Origin: Spongospora subterranea f. sp. subterranea
Lineage: Eukaryota; Endomyxa: Phytomyxea; Phytomyxea; Plasmodiophorida
NCBI GenBank assembly: GCA_049724395.1
Contig: JAUGWO010000337.1
Coordinates: forward strand, 1 to 30,171
Direction: 5' to 3'
DNA length: 30,171 nucleotides
Made by a program: the position numbers and the translations under genes. Below the pieces are notes generated by a model, which worked only from the letters and a program-made list of their open reading frames with translations, ran no database searches and was not told where the DNA came from. Shown one piece after another: positions 9,903 through 20,382 of the stretch. Each line of letters opens with the position of its first letter. Position 1 is the first letter of the stretch.

Positions 9903-11072
9903 GTAACCCTACCATTATTGCTCTACTCACCACCCTGCACCACCTTGTTGAAGTCCGGTAGCGGGACCCCATTATATCAACCATCATCGGAGAGTGCACA
10001 ACCATGTAACCCTACCACCATTGCTCTACTCACAACCCTACACCACCTTGTTGAAGTCCGGTAGCGGGACCCCATTATATCAACCATCATCGGAGAGTGC
10101 ACAACCATGGTAGCCTTCTACTAACCACCCTACACCACCTTGTTGAAGTCCGGTAGCGGGACCCCATTATATCAACCATCATCGGAGAGTGCACAACCAT
10201 GGTAGCCTTTTATTAACCACCCTACACCACCTTGTTGAAGTCCGGTAGCGGGACCCCATTATATCAACCATCATCGGAGAGTGCACAACCATGGTAGCCT
10301 TCTACTCACCACCCTACACCACCTTGTTGAAGTCCGGTAGCGGGACCCCATTATATCAACCATCATCGGAGAGTGCACAACCATGTAACCCTACCACCAT
10401 TGCTCTACTCACAACCCTACACCACCTTGTTGAAGTCCGGGTAGCGGGACCCCATTATATCAACCATCATCGGAGAGTGCACAACCATGGTAGCCTTCTA
10501 CTAACCACCCTACACCACCTTGTTGAAGTCCGGTAGCGGGACCCCATTATATCAACCATCATCGGAGAGTGCACAACCATGGTAGCCTTCTATTAACCAC
10601 CCTACACCACCTTGTTGAAGTCCGGTAGCGGGACCCCATTATATCAACCATCATCGGAGAGTGCACAACCATGGTAGCCTTCTACTCACCACCCTACACC
10701 ACCTTGTTGAAGTCCGGTAGCGGGACCCCATTATATCAACCATCATCGGAGAGTGCACAACCATGGTAGCCTTCTACTAACCACCCTACACCACCTTGTT
10801 GAAGTCCGGTAGCGGGACCCCATTATATCAACCATCATCGGAGAGTGCACAACCATGGTAGCCTTCTACTAACCACCCTACACCACCTTGTTGAAGTCCG
10901 GTAGCGGGACCCCATTATATCAACCATCATCGGAGAGTGCACAACCATGGTAGCCTTCTACTCACCACCCTACACCACCTTGTTGAAGTCCGGTAGCGGG
11001 ACCCCATTATATCAACCATCATCGGAGAGTGCACAACCATGTAACCCTACCACACATCACCCTACACCACCT
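9847..11072. repeat. Satellite-like tandem array, 13 copies of 92/103-bp units
   Basis: Units begin with GAAGTCCGGTAGCGGGACCC at 9847, 9950, 10053, 10145, 10237, 10329, 10432, 10525, 10617, 10709, 10801, 10893 and 10985. The core through ACAACCATG is almost identical in all. Units differ in the tail: a 103-bp type with TAACCCTACCACCATTGCTC, and 92-bp types with CTACTAACC, CTATTAACC or CTACTCACC. The order long-A-B-C repeats from 9950 to 10328 and again from 10329 to 10708 (379 and 380 bp), so multi-unit blocks were copied. Open frames in the array are not conserved, because the period is not a multiple of three. Confidence 0.95.
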
Positions 11073-11373
11073 CGATACGATTGTTTTTCAGCGAGATATT
11101 GTATTTGTGAAAGCGAACTACAATTGTTACGCCAATACAGTAGAAAATGATCTTCAATACTTCCGGATCTGTCCGACGTTATTGCAGTGTCACCTTTCGT
11201 AGGGCCTGACACCAGGTGGCCAGGATTTGGCCCCTTGCAATTTCAAGAGATTCCTTTGTTGGTAGTTTCATGTCTTGTTGTAGTTTATCCCAATACATCT
11301 GATGTCTCAACCAATTCTCATTTCATCAACTGACCCCGGTCTTGTCCCTTTGAAAACACCGACTTCGGTAGCT
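11073..11373. other. No gene seen between satellite and small gene
   Basis: I see no coding frame, repeat or RNA gene here. It is the 3' side of the small minus-strand gene at 11374-11867. Confidence 0.4.
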
Positions 11374-11867
11374 TCAGCGGCTGAATAATGTATTGAATAT
11401 CTCGACAATACGAGTTGCAAAATTAGAACCAATGATTGAAGTTGATTGCAATGCCAAGCAAGATTGTAGGGTAGCTCTAATCATGAACCGAGAACCATCA
11501 GATTCAAGGGGAGCCAGGAATATCATTAGGGGGCCTGGTAAAAAACTGAAAGGCAACTCGAACTCTAGTAGTGGCCCAAGATGGGTAGGCAAAACTGCTG
11601 CAGCATGTTTGACTTGTGCGAAACTGATGGCACAATCCAATTGATGAGACCATTCGATGTTTAGACAGGAATTGATTATATCGAAACTGTATTGAACATG
11701 TAATGAGCCCTTCCAGAATAAAACCCTTTGAGAACTACGCTATGTTCCGATGTTTGAGCCAGCTGTTCACTGAGGACAGATACAGATAATGACCAGGCAG
11801 CCGGTAATTCAGCTGAACTGGAAAATTGGGAGATATGAAGAGATTTAGAGATAGCGCTGGTTCCCAT
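11374..11867 (-). CDS. Unrecognised small protein, two exons
   Basis: Exon 1 (11867-11725) starts MGTSAISKSLHISQFSSSAE and ends at AAAGG before a GTTTTA donor. Exon 2 (11623-11374) starts after CCATCAG, restores the frame (phase 2) and ends at a TGA. The predicted protein has about 130 residues. It has alternating hydrophobic stretches (LPAAWSLSVSVL, VVLKGFAQVKHAAAVLP, FLPGPLMIFLAPL) and no signal peptide or clear membrane helix. The size and two-layer look recall small chaperones such as proteasome assembly factors, but I could not match it to a family. The intron of 101 bp is of normal size here. It is divergent from the receptor-RGS gene, with only 164 bp between the two start codons. It may be a chance open frame. 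Confidence 0.42.
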
Positions 11868-12031
11868 CAATCACATCAAGACTTTATCATGAAATATTCT
11901 GGGTTTACCGACCCAGTATGAATCAAATAAATATCTCGACAGTGGTCCTAAAAATGATCGACAACCACGAATATCGTTGAGATATTGGACGAGGTGAAAT
12001 ATCTTCACACTTGATCTGTGTTCCGATCGCG
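11868..12031. promoter_or_regulatory. Possible shared divergent promoter
   Basis: The 164 bp between the start codons of the small minus-strand gene and the plus-strand receptor-RGS gene would have to carry both start regions if the small gene is real. No TATA box or other core element is clear. Confidence 0.25.
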
Positions 12032-13696
12032 ATGAGTGACGTGTTTAACATGACCGGAGGGAATATGACCGATGGGGATCAGCCAGGAGGAGAGAACGCC
12101 ATCAACATACAGACTGCTCTTCAACTGCACGGGACCCTACAGGGCCTGTTAATACTAACCTTGTTATCGGGTATTATATCCATGATCTATCTTCATATCA
12201 ACCGATATCTTCGCAAACGTATCTATGGTCCTCTCGCATCTGGTATCAGCAATAAGATGATGTTCATGGTGGATATGGCACTGGTTCTTGCTGCTTTCCT
12301 ACAATTCTGTAGCATCACATTCAAGAATGCTCCTTGCGATCTACACAGTATCCTATCAACGGCTGTGGTTCCCATCTGTGGGACAGCATTCCTGCTGCGT
12401 GCCTGGGTCCTGGCCGTACAGTTCGCCCGCGTTCGTGAACAGCTACGATGGATGCAACTCTATCAAATGTCGCTCAAAGACCGATCTGAACTAGAAGACG
12501 CACCACTGTCATTATCAACTCGTGTGGACGTGTGGATGTCGAGCAGCCCGGCAGTATTGTCTCCCGCCGTTCTCATCCCGATATCAATCATATTCAGCAT
12601 TGCTGTCTGGATCCCATCTGTTGTTAAAGACGTCGCTAATCAGTGTGATCATCAACTCGCCAATCCCTGGAATGATTTCAACGTCATGTTGTTCTTCGCC
12701 TTGGCCTTCATCTTGGCGACGAAGTTACGCGGGAAGATAGACTCGATCGGGATCAGGCGTGAGCTGGAGATGGTAGCGATCATATTCCTGGTGGCTCTCA
12801 TCTTACAAATGATTATCGACCCAATTCAAAACAATATCCAATGGGATCATGATCAGGACGTGGACGCTCTCGAGGACGAGTACGGCCTCGAGCTGGCCTT
12901 CTCCTTCTGGTACGGCCACACCGTTGAATCCTGCGAGCTCCTGCTCCTGGTCGCACTGGTCATCGTGCGACCGGCGTTGAAAATATTGCTGCACAAGGAC
13001 ACGGATTCGTCTAGCAAAACCGTCCAGCAGAAACTCCAGGAGGTATGGTGCTCGTTTGCGAAATACTGATGGTCGTGTTGGCCCAACCATCTCATGATCG
13101 CCACCGTCCACTGAATGTTATTTTAGATTCTCAATGATCAGCTGCGCAAAGATGAGTTCCAGGATTTCCTGAAACGCGAATTCAGCTTGGGTGAGTTCGG
13201 TGGGACCAAACTTGATAATGACCTGATCATGCGCTGTGTAGAGAATATGTTATTCTACGATGTGATTGGGACCCTACTCCTCCAATCTCGTCAGAATATC
13301 TCATCATCTAATGGGGAACCAGTCGAAGTGCTAAACAAGTCTATCCTCGATATCTACAACGACTTCATTATAGAGTCAGGCAGGTTTCAGGTGAACCTGC
13401 CCAGCGATGATAGAAAACAGATTGAACGTTGCATTGGGGAGCTGAAGGCGGCTACAATGGTGTCCCTAGATCAGAAGATGGCGCTGATCAAGACCTGTAT
13501 TGTGGCCTATAGCCAGGCCCAGTCGACGATCTTTAATCTCATGGCCACTGACTCTCTCCCCCGATATCTCAAAGGACGTGACGAGGAGATGACCACAGCC
13601 AGATCATATGGCGGTGTTGTCAAATCAGGAATATCAACCCAATTGAATGTGACAGTCAAGAGTATGGGGCTAGGATCTCATCATTCCGCCATCTGA
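12032..13696 (+). CDS. Seven-helix receptor fused to an RGS domain
   Basis: Exon 1 (12032-13042) and exon 2 (13127-13696) are joined across an 84-bp intron (GTATGG..TTTTAG, phase 0), giving about 526 residues. The start is ATG at 12032; the TTG upstream is not needed. The first about 35 residues are polar with two N-glycosylation sites (NMT), then come seven hydrophobic helices: LQGLLILTLLSGIISMIYL, FMVDMALVLAAFLQFC, STAVVPICGTAFLLRAWVLA, AVLIPISIIFSIAVWI, VMLFFALAFILATKL, MVAIIFLVALILQMII and a last one with CELLLLVALVIV. Exon 2 encodes an RGS fold: FQDFLKREF, IYNDFIIESGRFQVNLP, FNLMATDSLPRYL. RGS domains speed GTP hydrolysis on G-alpha subunits, so one protein could both sense a signal and shut off its G protein, as in plant RGS1 and fungal 7TM-RGS proteins. 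Ligand unknown. The intron splits the two modules almost exactly. Confidence 0.85.
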
Positions 13697-13764
13697 TTCA
13701 ATATCTATTATTTACTTATTCCAACTCCTGTTGAGATCATCGTCAACGTTAACTTTACCTTAGC

Positions 13765-13770
13765 AATAAA
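13765..13770 (+). terminator. Possible polyadenylation signal
   Basis: AATAAA lies about 70 bp after the stop codon of the receptor-RGS gene, a usual distance. Confidence 0.45.
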
Positions 13771-14742
13771 CAAGCTTCGGTTCGTTCGTCTTGATATGTG
13801 TTGAACGCTGATTAAAATACGACTCAGAACAATGGTCAGCCCCTTTAGTGTTTGCCATCCAGGCCCCAATCCACCTATATCCTACAGTGATAAGCAACCG
13901 TTTCTGAAGTGGGATTTATTTCCACACTCATCAAACGTCATTGTTAAGCGAACAGATAAGTTCGCACGTATCTTCAGCGAGAAACCCTCGGCAAAGGCGC
14001 TTCCCATGCCGGCAACATGCGAAGCGTTCGAGCCTGAACGAACAAATGCGAATTTAGGGATTTTGGGCTAGATGAACCAATTTCATCAAGGCGAGCATTG
14101 ACTGCAATAACAAACCCTATCCACGATTGGGCATACTTAAATTTCCACCATTTCAAGTTTTTGGTTAAACACTCAAAGCTGATGTAGAGCATCACCGGCG
14201 CAGCCTGGACAACTATATTTACAGATATAAAACTTCAAATCTTCCATTTCCATTTTTGAATGGATTTCTTTGTTCTTTTTGCCTTCTTGATGATGAAGAT
14301 TCTCTCTGCAAATCAAAAATTTCGGAGGCAATATTATTTGATAAGAAACTATTCATCATGAAGTTGTGTACTATACGGAGCACAGATTGAGACCGTTGAA
14401 AGGGTACCTTCGTTTGGATTTCCATCTTTTGACGACCGACATAATGGGGTTCCCAAATAATGCAAAACCTGAGATCAACAGCAATCCTCAAGTCGTTTGA
14501 TTGTGCCTTCAGCAAAGAGATATCAGAACTCCTTTTTTCTCTCTTTTCCTTCTGATAGTCTCTACCATTTTTCAGAGTAATTGAAACAAAGCATTTTCTA
14601 CATCGCAAATGATAACCCGAAAAATATCTGTTTTCGTGAGTCTACACACCGATCCATAAATCGGTCATGGTCTCCATCATAACGTGCCGATTGTAATCTT
14701 CATGCAGATATCGTAGATCAATCAGTTGGATCTTCACAATTC
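13771..14742. other. Spacer, no recognised gene
   Basis: Short open frames exist on both strands: plus 13832-14071, with MVSPFSVCHPGPNP, and minus 14219-14608, Lys/Arg/Ser-rich. Neither shows a domain, splice structure or overlap with known families. I treat the stretch as the 3' side of the receptor gene and the 5' side of the RING gene. Confidence 0.4.
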
Positions 14743-17332
14743 ATGACTTCAAACACGGTCGTGTTCGTTTTCGTTGCGATTCTCACGATATACTCGATCG
14801 CCACCAAAGTTATCAATGCTAGTGGCGATGTCTATTCAATCCCGCTGGTGTTCTCGGACAGGGAAACAGCATCGCTATCGTTGACTCTCAACGCCAGCGA
14901 TGCGTTCGCCAAGATATCGTTATCACTGAGCGCCGCTAGCGAGTTTGTGGTGTTAGCCGTGAACGACACCGAAATGGTCAATCTAACAGTTTGGAGGAAC
15001 GGCGTAATGATTTCCCAGGGCCATGACTCAGCCGGGTGGAGATTCATCGTCCTGAAACCTGCCAACACCATGGCGACATGCAGCGAACGGGATGTGCCGA
15101 CGGCGTCAACCGCCCAGCCAATGGTCGCCATCACTCAAAGCAACGACTCAACGCGCTGCCTGATGGATGTTCATCTATCAGTAATCGGATCGCCATCCTC
15201 AGTTGACCTGCCAGTATTCTTTCGGGCCTATCGCGGCCTCATGTTATTACCCGATTACCAGGTCACATCTATCGTCCAGATGACCGCAACTCGGGTAAAC
15301 TGACCATTTTTCGCGTATTCTAAAAAAGCGAAAACACAAATCGCAGTTTCAACAAATTTGACGTTCAATCTTGATACATTCGATGAAATTTGAAATGGTT
15401 CAACTTGGTGTTTGATGTGTATTTGTTGGGGGACTTTATTACGTTGACTAATCAGTTGAACAGCGATATGCGATCGAGATTGAGGATTCGATGCTCCCTG
15501 CGTTGATCAATACAACGCCAGATCAGAATGAGCTCAAAGTCGATGTCGACATGTTCGTCTATACCGAACGTGATCCGTTCTCGTTCATTTTCCCGAACCA
15601 AAATTCGGTATTGGCCCATAATTCGCAAATATTGCTCTAATCTTTAACTTTACACACGAGTGCTCTTTTTGTTGTTGTCCACAAAAACTCGTGTTTTTTC
15701 TGTTTTGTCGTCGCAAACCTTCAATTTCATGGCTTTAGAATACCTAAATTCTCTTTATATATCCATTCCTATTGTGGATTTGTATTCTTCAATGCAATTC
15801 CAAAGTTGGACGCCAAAACAAGAACATGGCGCTATGAATCCAGTCTGGTTTCTTGGGCTGGAGAATTTTCACTGGTTTCGATGGATGTTTGCGATTTGGA
15901 CTTGTTCACGAACCAATCATTTATTGCGTTGATCTTCCTCTGATTCTGAACCGGTCATGGTTTCCACCAGAGGAATCATCGCTGGAACTACGCCGAGGAG
16001 TTCCTTATCTCATCTGAAGACGCCTTCTACATGCCACAACTCTACATCATCGAAGTATATCCACATCCCACACATCTGTGCAAAAAACGTTGTTCCATTA
16101 ATGAACTCGGTCACAAACGCAGTAAAGTTCTGGTTCTTTGAACGACAACCGTTTTTCAAAAATTCATATCCACATCCTGAGTGCGCTTCATCGCGTTTGT
16201 TGCTGTTGTCGCTTCTCCAATCTCAATTAATTTCAAAACAATATCCGTTTTCTGTCGTGGTTGATGATGATCGTGTAACTCAGGTTTACGCGTCATGTGA
16301 CACGGCGTTCGACTGGAATCGTTACGATATCTCGGTTACTACTGAGGTGGATGACGGCGTCCTACTGACGATACTGGGCATGGCCATGGCCATGTTCCTG
16401 GCCCTGATCGGTATTGTGTTCATGCTGGCGGTGATCCACCAGCAGCGTCGCCGCGTCATGCGGACCATACGCCTGCAGCAGCTGACCAGGGGCGCTCGTT
16501 CGGGCAGGCAACAGACTGCTCGTGGTGCCACGCGCGAACAGATTGACGCTATACCGATTGTCACGCTTTCCGACATCACTCTTGATAAAGAGGACGCCAA
16601 GTAATCCAACATTTTTTTCATTTTCGTGTTCGTGGTCAAATCTGTTTCAACGTTTTCCCAAAGCAATTAATGCTGTGCAATATTTTTTTTTGAGTTTTCT
16701 CTAACCGGTGGTGCTTGGTTTGAATTGTACTTCATTACAATGTTGGTAACTATTGCGTTTTATCGATATTTCAACTTGGACATGCAGAATCTATGCCGAT
16801 TGTGGAATTTTTTCAAATGCGTTCAATGACCTGATTCGTTGGTGTATCAGATGCGCCATCTGTTTATGTGAATATATCCCGTCGGATCAGCTGCGACGCA
16901 TCCCTTGTGGCCATCACTGTAAGCCATCACATGTTTGTCGCTTATGATAACAACCATTTTGTTTGGGACAATTCGCAGAGCGTTGTGATTATTTTTTCAC
17001 GTATTTGACCAAATTTCAGATGTCAAAATGACGTCTGTGACCGTTTTTTGATTTCGCATAAATTATCGTTTTGAATTCGTATTGTAGTCCACATCGATTG
17101 CCTGGGAGAATGGCTTCAAAAGTCGCACGTTTGCCCACTCTGTCAGCAAGACATCGCTAGTGCCAAAGACTGTCGCAGCCCTCAAGCTGGTACCGCATCC
17201 CTCAAGGTGACGAGCCCCCAACAGGTACCGGCTGTGACGACGACGACAATCCATCCTGTGGTTGTCACCGAACCGAATGAATCCTACCAGCCTTTAGATG
17301 ATCCCGAATCCATCATCGATCTTGCGACATAA
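14743..17332 (+). CDS. Single-pass membrane RING-H2 E3 ligase candidate
   Basis: Seven exons, phases consistent: 14743-15294, 15464-15607, 15806-15874 (least sure, donor GTTTCG), 15971-16054, 16284-16600, 16788-16918 and 17088-17332. The protein starts with a signal peptide (VVFVFVAILTIYSIA). The ectodomain of over 200 residues has many N-glycosylation sites (NASD, NDTE, NLTV, NDST). A membrane helix follows (FLALIGIVFMLAVI), then a basic stop-transfer stretch (HQQRRRVMR) and a RING-H2 finger: CAICLCEYI, IPCGHHFHIDCLGEWL and VCPLCQQDI, all eight ligands present. The CGHHFH motif is rebuilt only when the 169-bp intron 16919-17087 is removed, which supports the model. The layout is that of Golgi/endosome RING ligases such as the PA-TM-RING group, but I do not see a clear PA domain in the ectodomain. 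The likely role is ubiquitin transfer to membrane cargo, with the RING on the cytosolic side. The tail is Thr/Pro/Val-rich. Confidence 0.8.
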
Positions 17333-18249
17333 CTTGCTGATAACCTTTCCGGGAGTCTTTAGAATCACAAACCTGAAGTTTTCGCAGTTTGATAGCACAA
17401 GACTGCTTAGAACCGCGTGTATTTCCAATATATAACCATGAGGATATGTTTGCATTTATTTTTTATATATATCATTGGTGAATAACCCGTACAAACCCCC
17501 AGCCCTGAACTCCCAGATACATTCGCCAAATTCATTGGATTCGACAAATGTTCTGCAGGCTGATATGTTCAACCAACGTCAATACACTGGCGACTTTCTC
17601 GATAATTTGAAAGCTCAAATCATTCATGGGGCTGGAGATGGTCGGGTTTGAGCAGATCATGTTCAGGAATCAGACGAGAACCCATTTGAAGCTGCAGAAA
17701 AAAGTCAGAGTGGAAGTTCTCGACAGGGTGATCACATTTTCTAGCAAGTCCACACTGATGACAATGGTCACGAACAATAATTTGGGGCGACAATTGGGAC
17801 ACGAGAAGATGGGAGACAGACAAAGTTTTTATATATAAGCAAGCAAAACGAGAAAGCACGATTAAATCCGGATCAGGTGGATCAGTTGATGTACACTCTA
17901 ACTGCGGCTAAGTTTCCAAGATCAGATTTCAAAACCTATGGAGCCTCCATCAACCCGGATTCGAACATGAAACTGATTAACTGTGAAGCTTCGAATTAGA
18001 TGTTCGATGAACACTTCTGACACTGCTGGTCATCCTGATTTCGGAACATTCTAGCAGTGTCGCGATACTCGAATTTGTTAGTCCATAGCGTATACGACCA
18101 CCGTAATTCGATTGTGTTAGCGAAGTGACTTGGGAATCCTGCCGTGAACAAGGAATATGACGCACGTTCTATTGACACTTCGATGTGCTCAGATCGGGAT
18201 TACAGTCTGTCAACGTTGATGCGATGTCGTTTATGGCGTATATACCCAG
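17333..18249. other. No recognised gene
   Basis: The 3' flank of the RING gene is AT-rich (17440-17480). From about 17550 on, short frames occur on both strands (minus 17620-17859 with CHQCGLARKCDHP, weakly like a zinc knuckle). I cannot support a gene. Given the neighbours this is probably decayed transposon sequence. Confidence 0.35.
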
Positions 18250-18740
18250 AATGTTGACACGTTTGTCCAATGAATACGGTCATTGACCTGGTCTAGGCCA
18301 AACAATCCCAGTCATCTGCTGATGGAGAGTGGTGATGAGATGACCCCATATATTCCAATGAAATTCCGATCGCCGTTCGCCTTTGCAGCATCGAGGAATG
18401 ACACTTCATGATGGGTCGTCAAGATGCTGCTCTCTGGTACATTGTCTGCAACGGCGGCAGGCGGTTCTATTTGATGAAAGGGGATCAGGTGTCTCGTGTT
18501 GACCGGGGTCGCAGTTGAACGGAAGGTCGTCGATAGACTGAAGAATGAACATGGCTCCAATTTGGGCATATCCTCATATATTGCAAACGCCATGTTCAAC
18601 GATGAATCGTTGCGATTTTTGAATTGTTGGGCAGAGACGTCGGTGCTCTGTTCTGTGATCAGATTTTTGACATTGTAAAAACCATTTCCGTATTCCAAAT
18701 TGTCCACTAGTCGAGCTGTACCATACAGCTGCACTATGTC
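18250..18740 (-). mobile_element. Possible Ty1/copia gag fragment
   Basis: On the minus strand a frame starts with MQLYGTARLVDNLEYGNGFY and continues with NVKNLI, which resembles the N-terminal part of copia-type gag (a short lead, then YxxWxYNVKxLL). The rest is Ser/Thr-rich and not diagnostic. It lies downstream of the RT/RNase H remains at 20.4-23.1 kb on the same strand, so it would belong to another copy. A broken fossil. Confidence 0.3.
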
Positions 18741-19138
18741 TTGGGTGATGGCTATATAGGTGTCAAGTCGATGAAATCATAATCACCGAGAAAGATATGC
18801 ACTGGTCAGGGCATATCACAGGTCATTTTTTATGTGTATATACCTACAGAAGGCATGCACTATGTTCCGGGGAAACTCGTCCAATTCGCAGCCTTCCCGT
18901 TAAATTCGACAAAGAATCGAATTAGATTCCGTCCGATTTCCAAAACCTGACGTTGGTATGGGAATAAACTCAGAAGAAACAACAGTTATGTTGCGAATAG
19001 TAGGACTATCCGTTGAATCCAATCTGACCCGTTCTCGCTATTTGTGAATCAATTCTTCAAAACAAACCAAAAGCAATGCTCTTCAAAAAGATCGAGCTTG
19101 TCTCATTAAATTGCTCAGCCTTCAAGACCAAAAAAAAA

Positions 19139-19790
19139 TCCAGCGGTGGTTCGAGGCAATATTCCAACATAGACTTGCGCTGAAGTCAGTTTGTTACTTC
19201 TCGACAGCAATACAAAGCGCTCAGCTGTTCGTCGACTTGCCGAGCGTTTTTGGATGCAGTCGCACTTCAACTTTCCCCAATATACTCTTTTAGTCAAAAG
19301 CATCGCAATAAACCCACGATGGGCGATTTTTCCAGCGGTGGTTCGAGGCAATATTCCAGCATGGACTTGTGCAGAAGTCACAAGTCCGGTGGCCTTGTGC
19401 CATCATTCTCGGGTCAGTTGGTAACTGTGTATCTGGGGGACAGTTGCTAACAGTATGTAATGGCTTTTCTTCTGTTTTGTCTTGGTATTTTTGTATTTCC
19501 ACGACTGGCCCGGGGACGATAAAAAAGGGCTACAGTATTGCAGCATCTCCATTACAATCCTTGATCACCATTGACGAGTGGAATTTTCTCGCGGAATTCA
19601 ACAAAGTGACTTCTGCACAAGTCCATGCTGGAATATTGCCTCGAACCACCGCTGGAAAGATCGCCCATCGTGGGTTTATTGCGATGCTTTTGACTGAAAG
19701 AGTAAATTGGGGAAAGTTGAAGTGCGACTGCATCCAAAAACGCTCGGCAAGTCGACGAACAGCTGAGCGCTTTGTATTGCTGTCGAGAAG
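19139..19790. repeat. Foldback element with 185-bp inverted arms
   Basis: Arm 19197-19381 is the inverse of 19606-19790 with few mismatches; the loop is about 224 bp. In addition the 50-bp stretch starting TCCAGCGGTGGTTCGAGGCA occurs directly at 19139-19189 and at 19331-19380, the second lying at the inner end of the left arm. No transposase is inside. Frames inside the arms mirror each other and are not genes. It could be a MITE or foldback transposon, or two copies of one repeat in opposite orientation. Confidence 0.88.
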
Positions 19791-19799
19791 TTTTTTAGA

Positions 19800-20382
19800 T
19801 CCTACAGCCTGAGAAGTAAAATGAGTACATAACGATGTTGAATGATCCATTGCAATAAACATAACTCAGATCAGCGAAATTGATCAAATAAAAGATCTCA
19901 AATGGCTCATGCAATATCGGGCCAGGATATTAACCCAAATGATTTGTAGGAAAACATGAATTGAAATAGCAACTAAATGTGTTAACCCGATTGATCAGTC
20001 AATACAGTAAACCAGGTTGCGGCAGCTGAGCTTTGAAAGCTGTCAGTGTTTTTCTTAACTCCAGAATTATCGGGGCGAATATCGCTATCTATTTCCGATC
20101 CTCATTGCTTTGCGCGACTGCAAGCCGATTGTCGGCGATGCCTAGCATGTTTTCCACATCGCGAACTGCGTCCTCTATCGTTGACATGATCGTTCGGTCG
20201 CGCAGATTCCAATCAAATTGCATTCGTCTATTGCATGAAACTTGAATTACCGTAGGAAGCCTAAAGGAACGTACAGTATACAGATTGCTCATCTTCCCCA
20301 TCAATTTGGGAACCGATTACCATTATTTTGAGGGCTGGGTGGGTCATTCCGTCATGGTCATGTATGATTGAAGAAGTGATTT
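19800..20382. other. No recognised gene
   Basis: Short frames on both strands, including minus 20089-20304 with TIMSTIEDAVRDVENMLGIA, show no family match. On the minus strand this is the 3' side of the copia RNase H piece, so a terminal repeat could be here, but its partner is not seen. Confidence 0.35.

Noticed and set aside
10291-10536. Plus-strand open frame of 81 codons in the satellite array
   Set aside because: It is made only of repeat units, the period is not a multiple of three, and the frame is not kept from unit to unit.
9906-11072. Telomere-like TAACCCTA pieces in the array
   Set aside because: They occur once per long unit within a unique longer sequence, not as a short telomeric tandem repeat.
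13832-14071. 79-codon plus-strand frame after the receptor gene
   Set aside because: No domain, no splice partner, and composition no different from the spacer around it.
15660-15932. Separate 90-codon plus-strand gene within the RING gene
   Set aside because: It lies within introns and a likely exon of the RING gene. The frame that fits the gene is a different one.
19111-19862. Several mirrored open frames on both strands
   Set aside because: They are shadows of the inverted arms; the same peptide appears on both strands.
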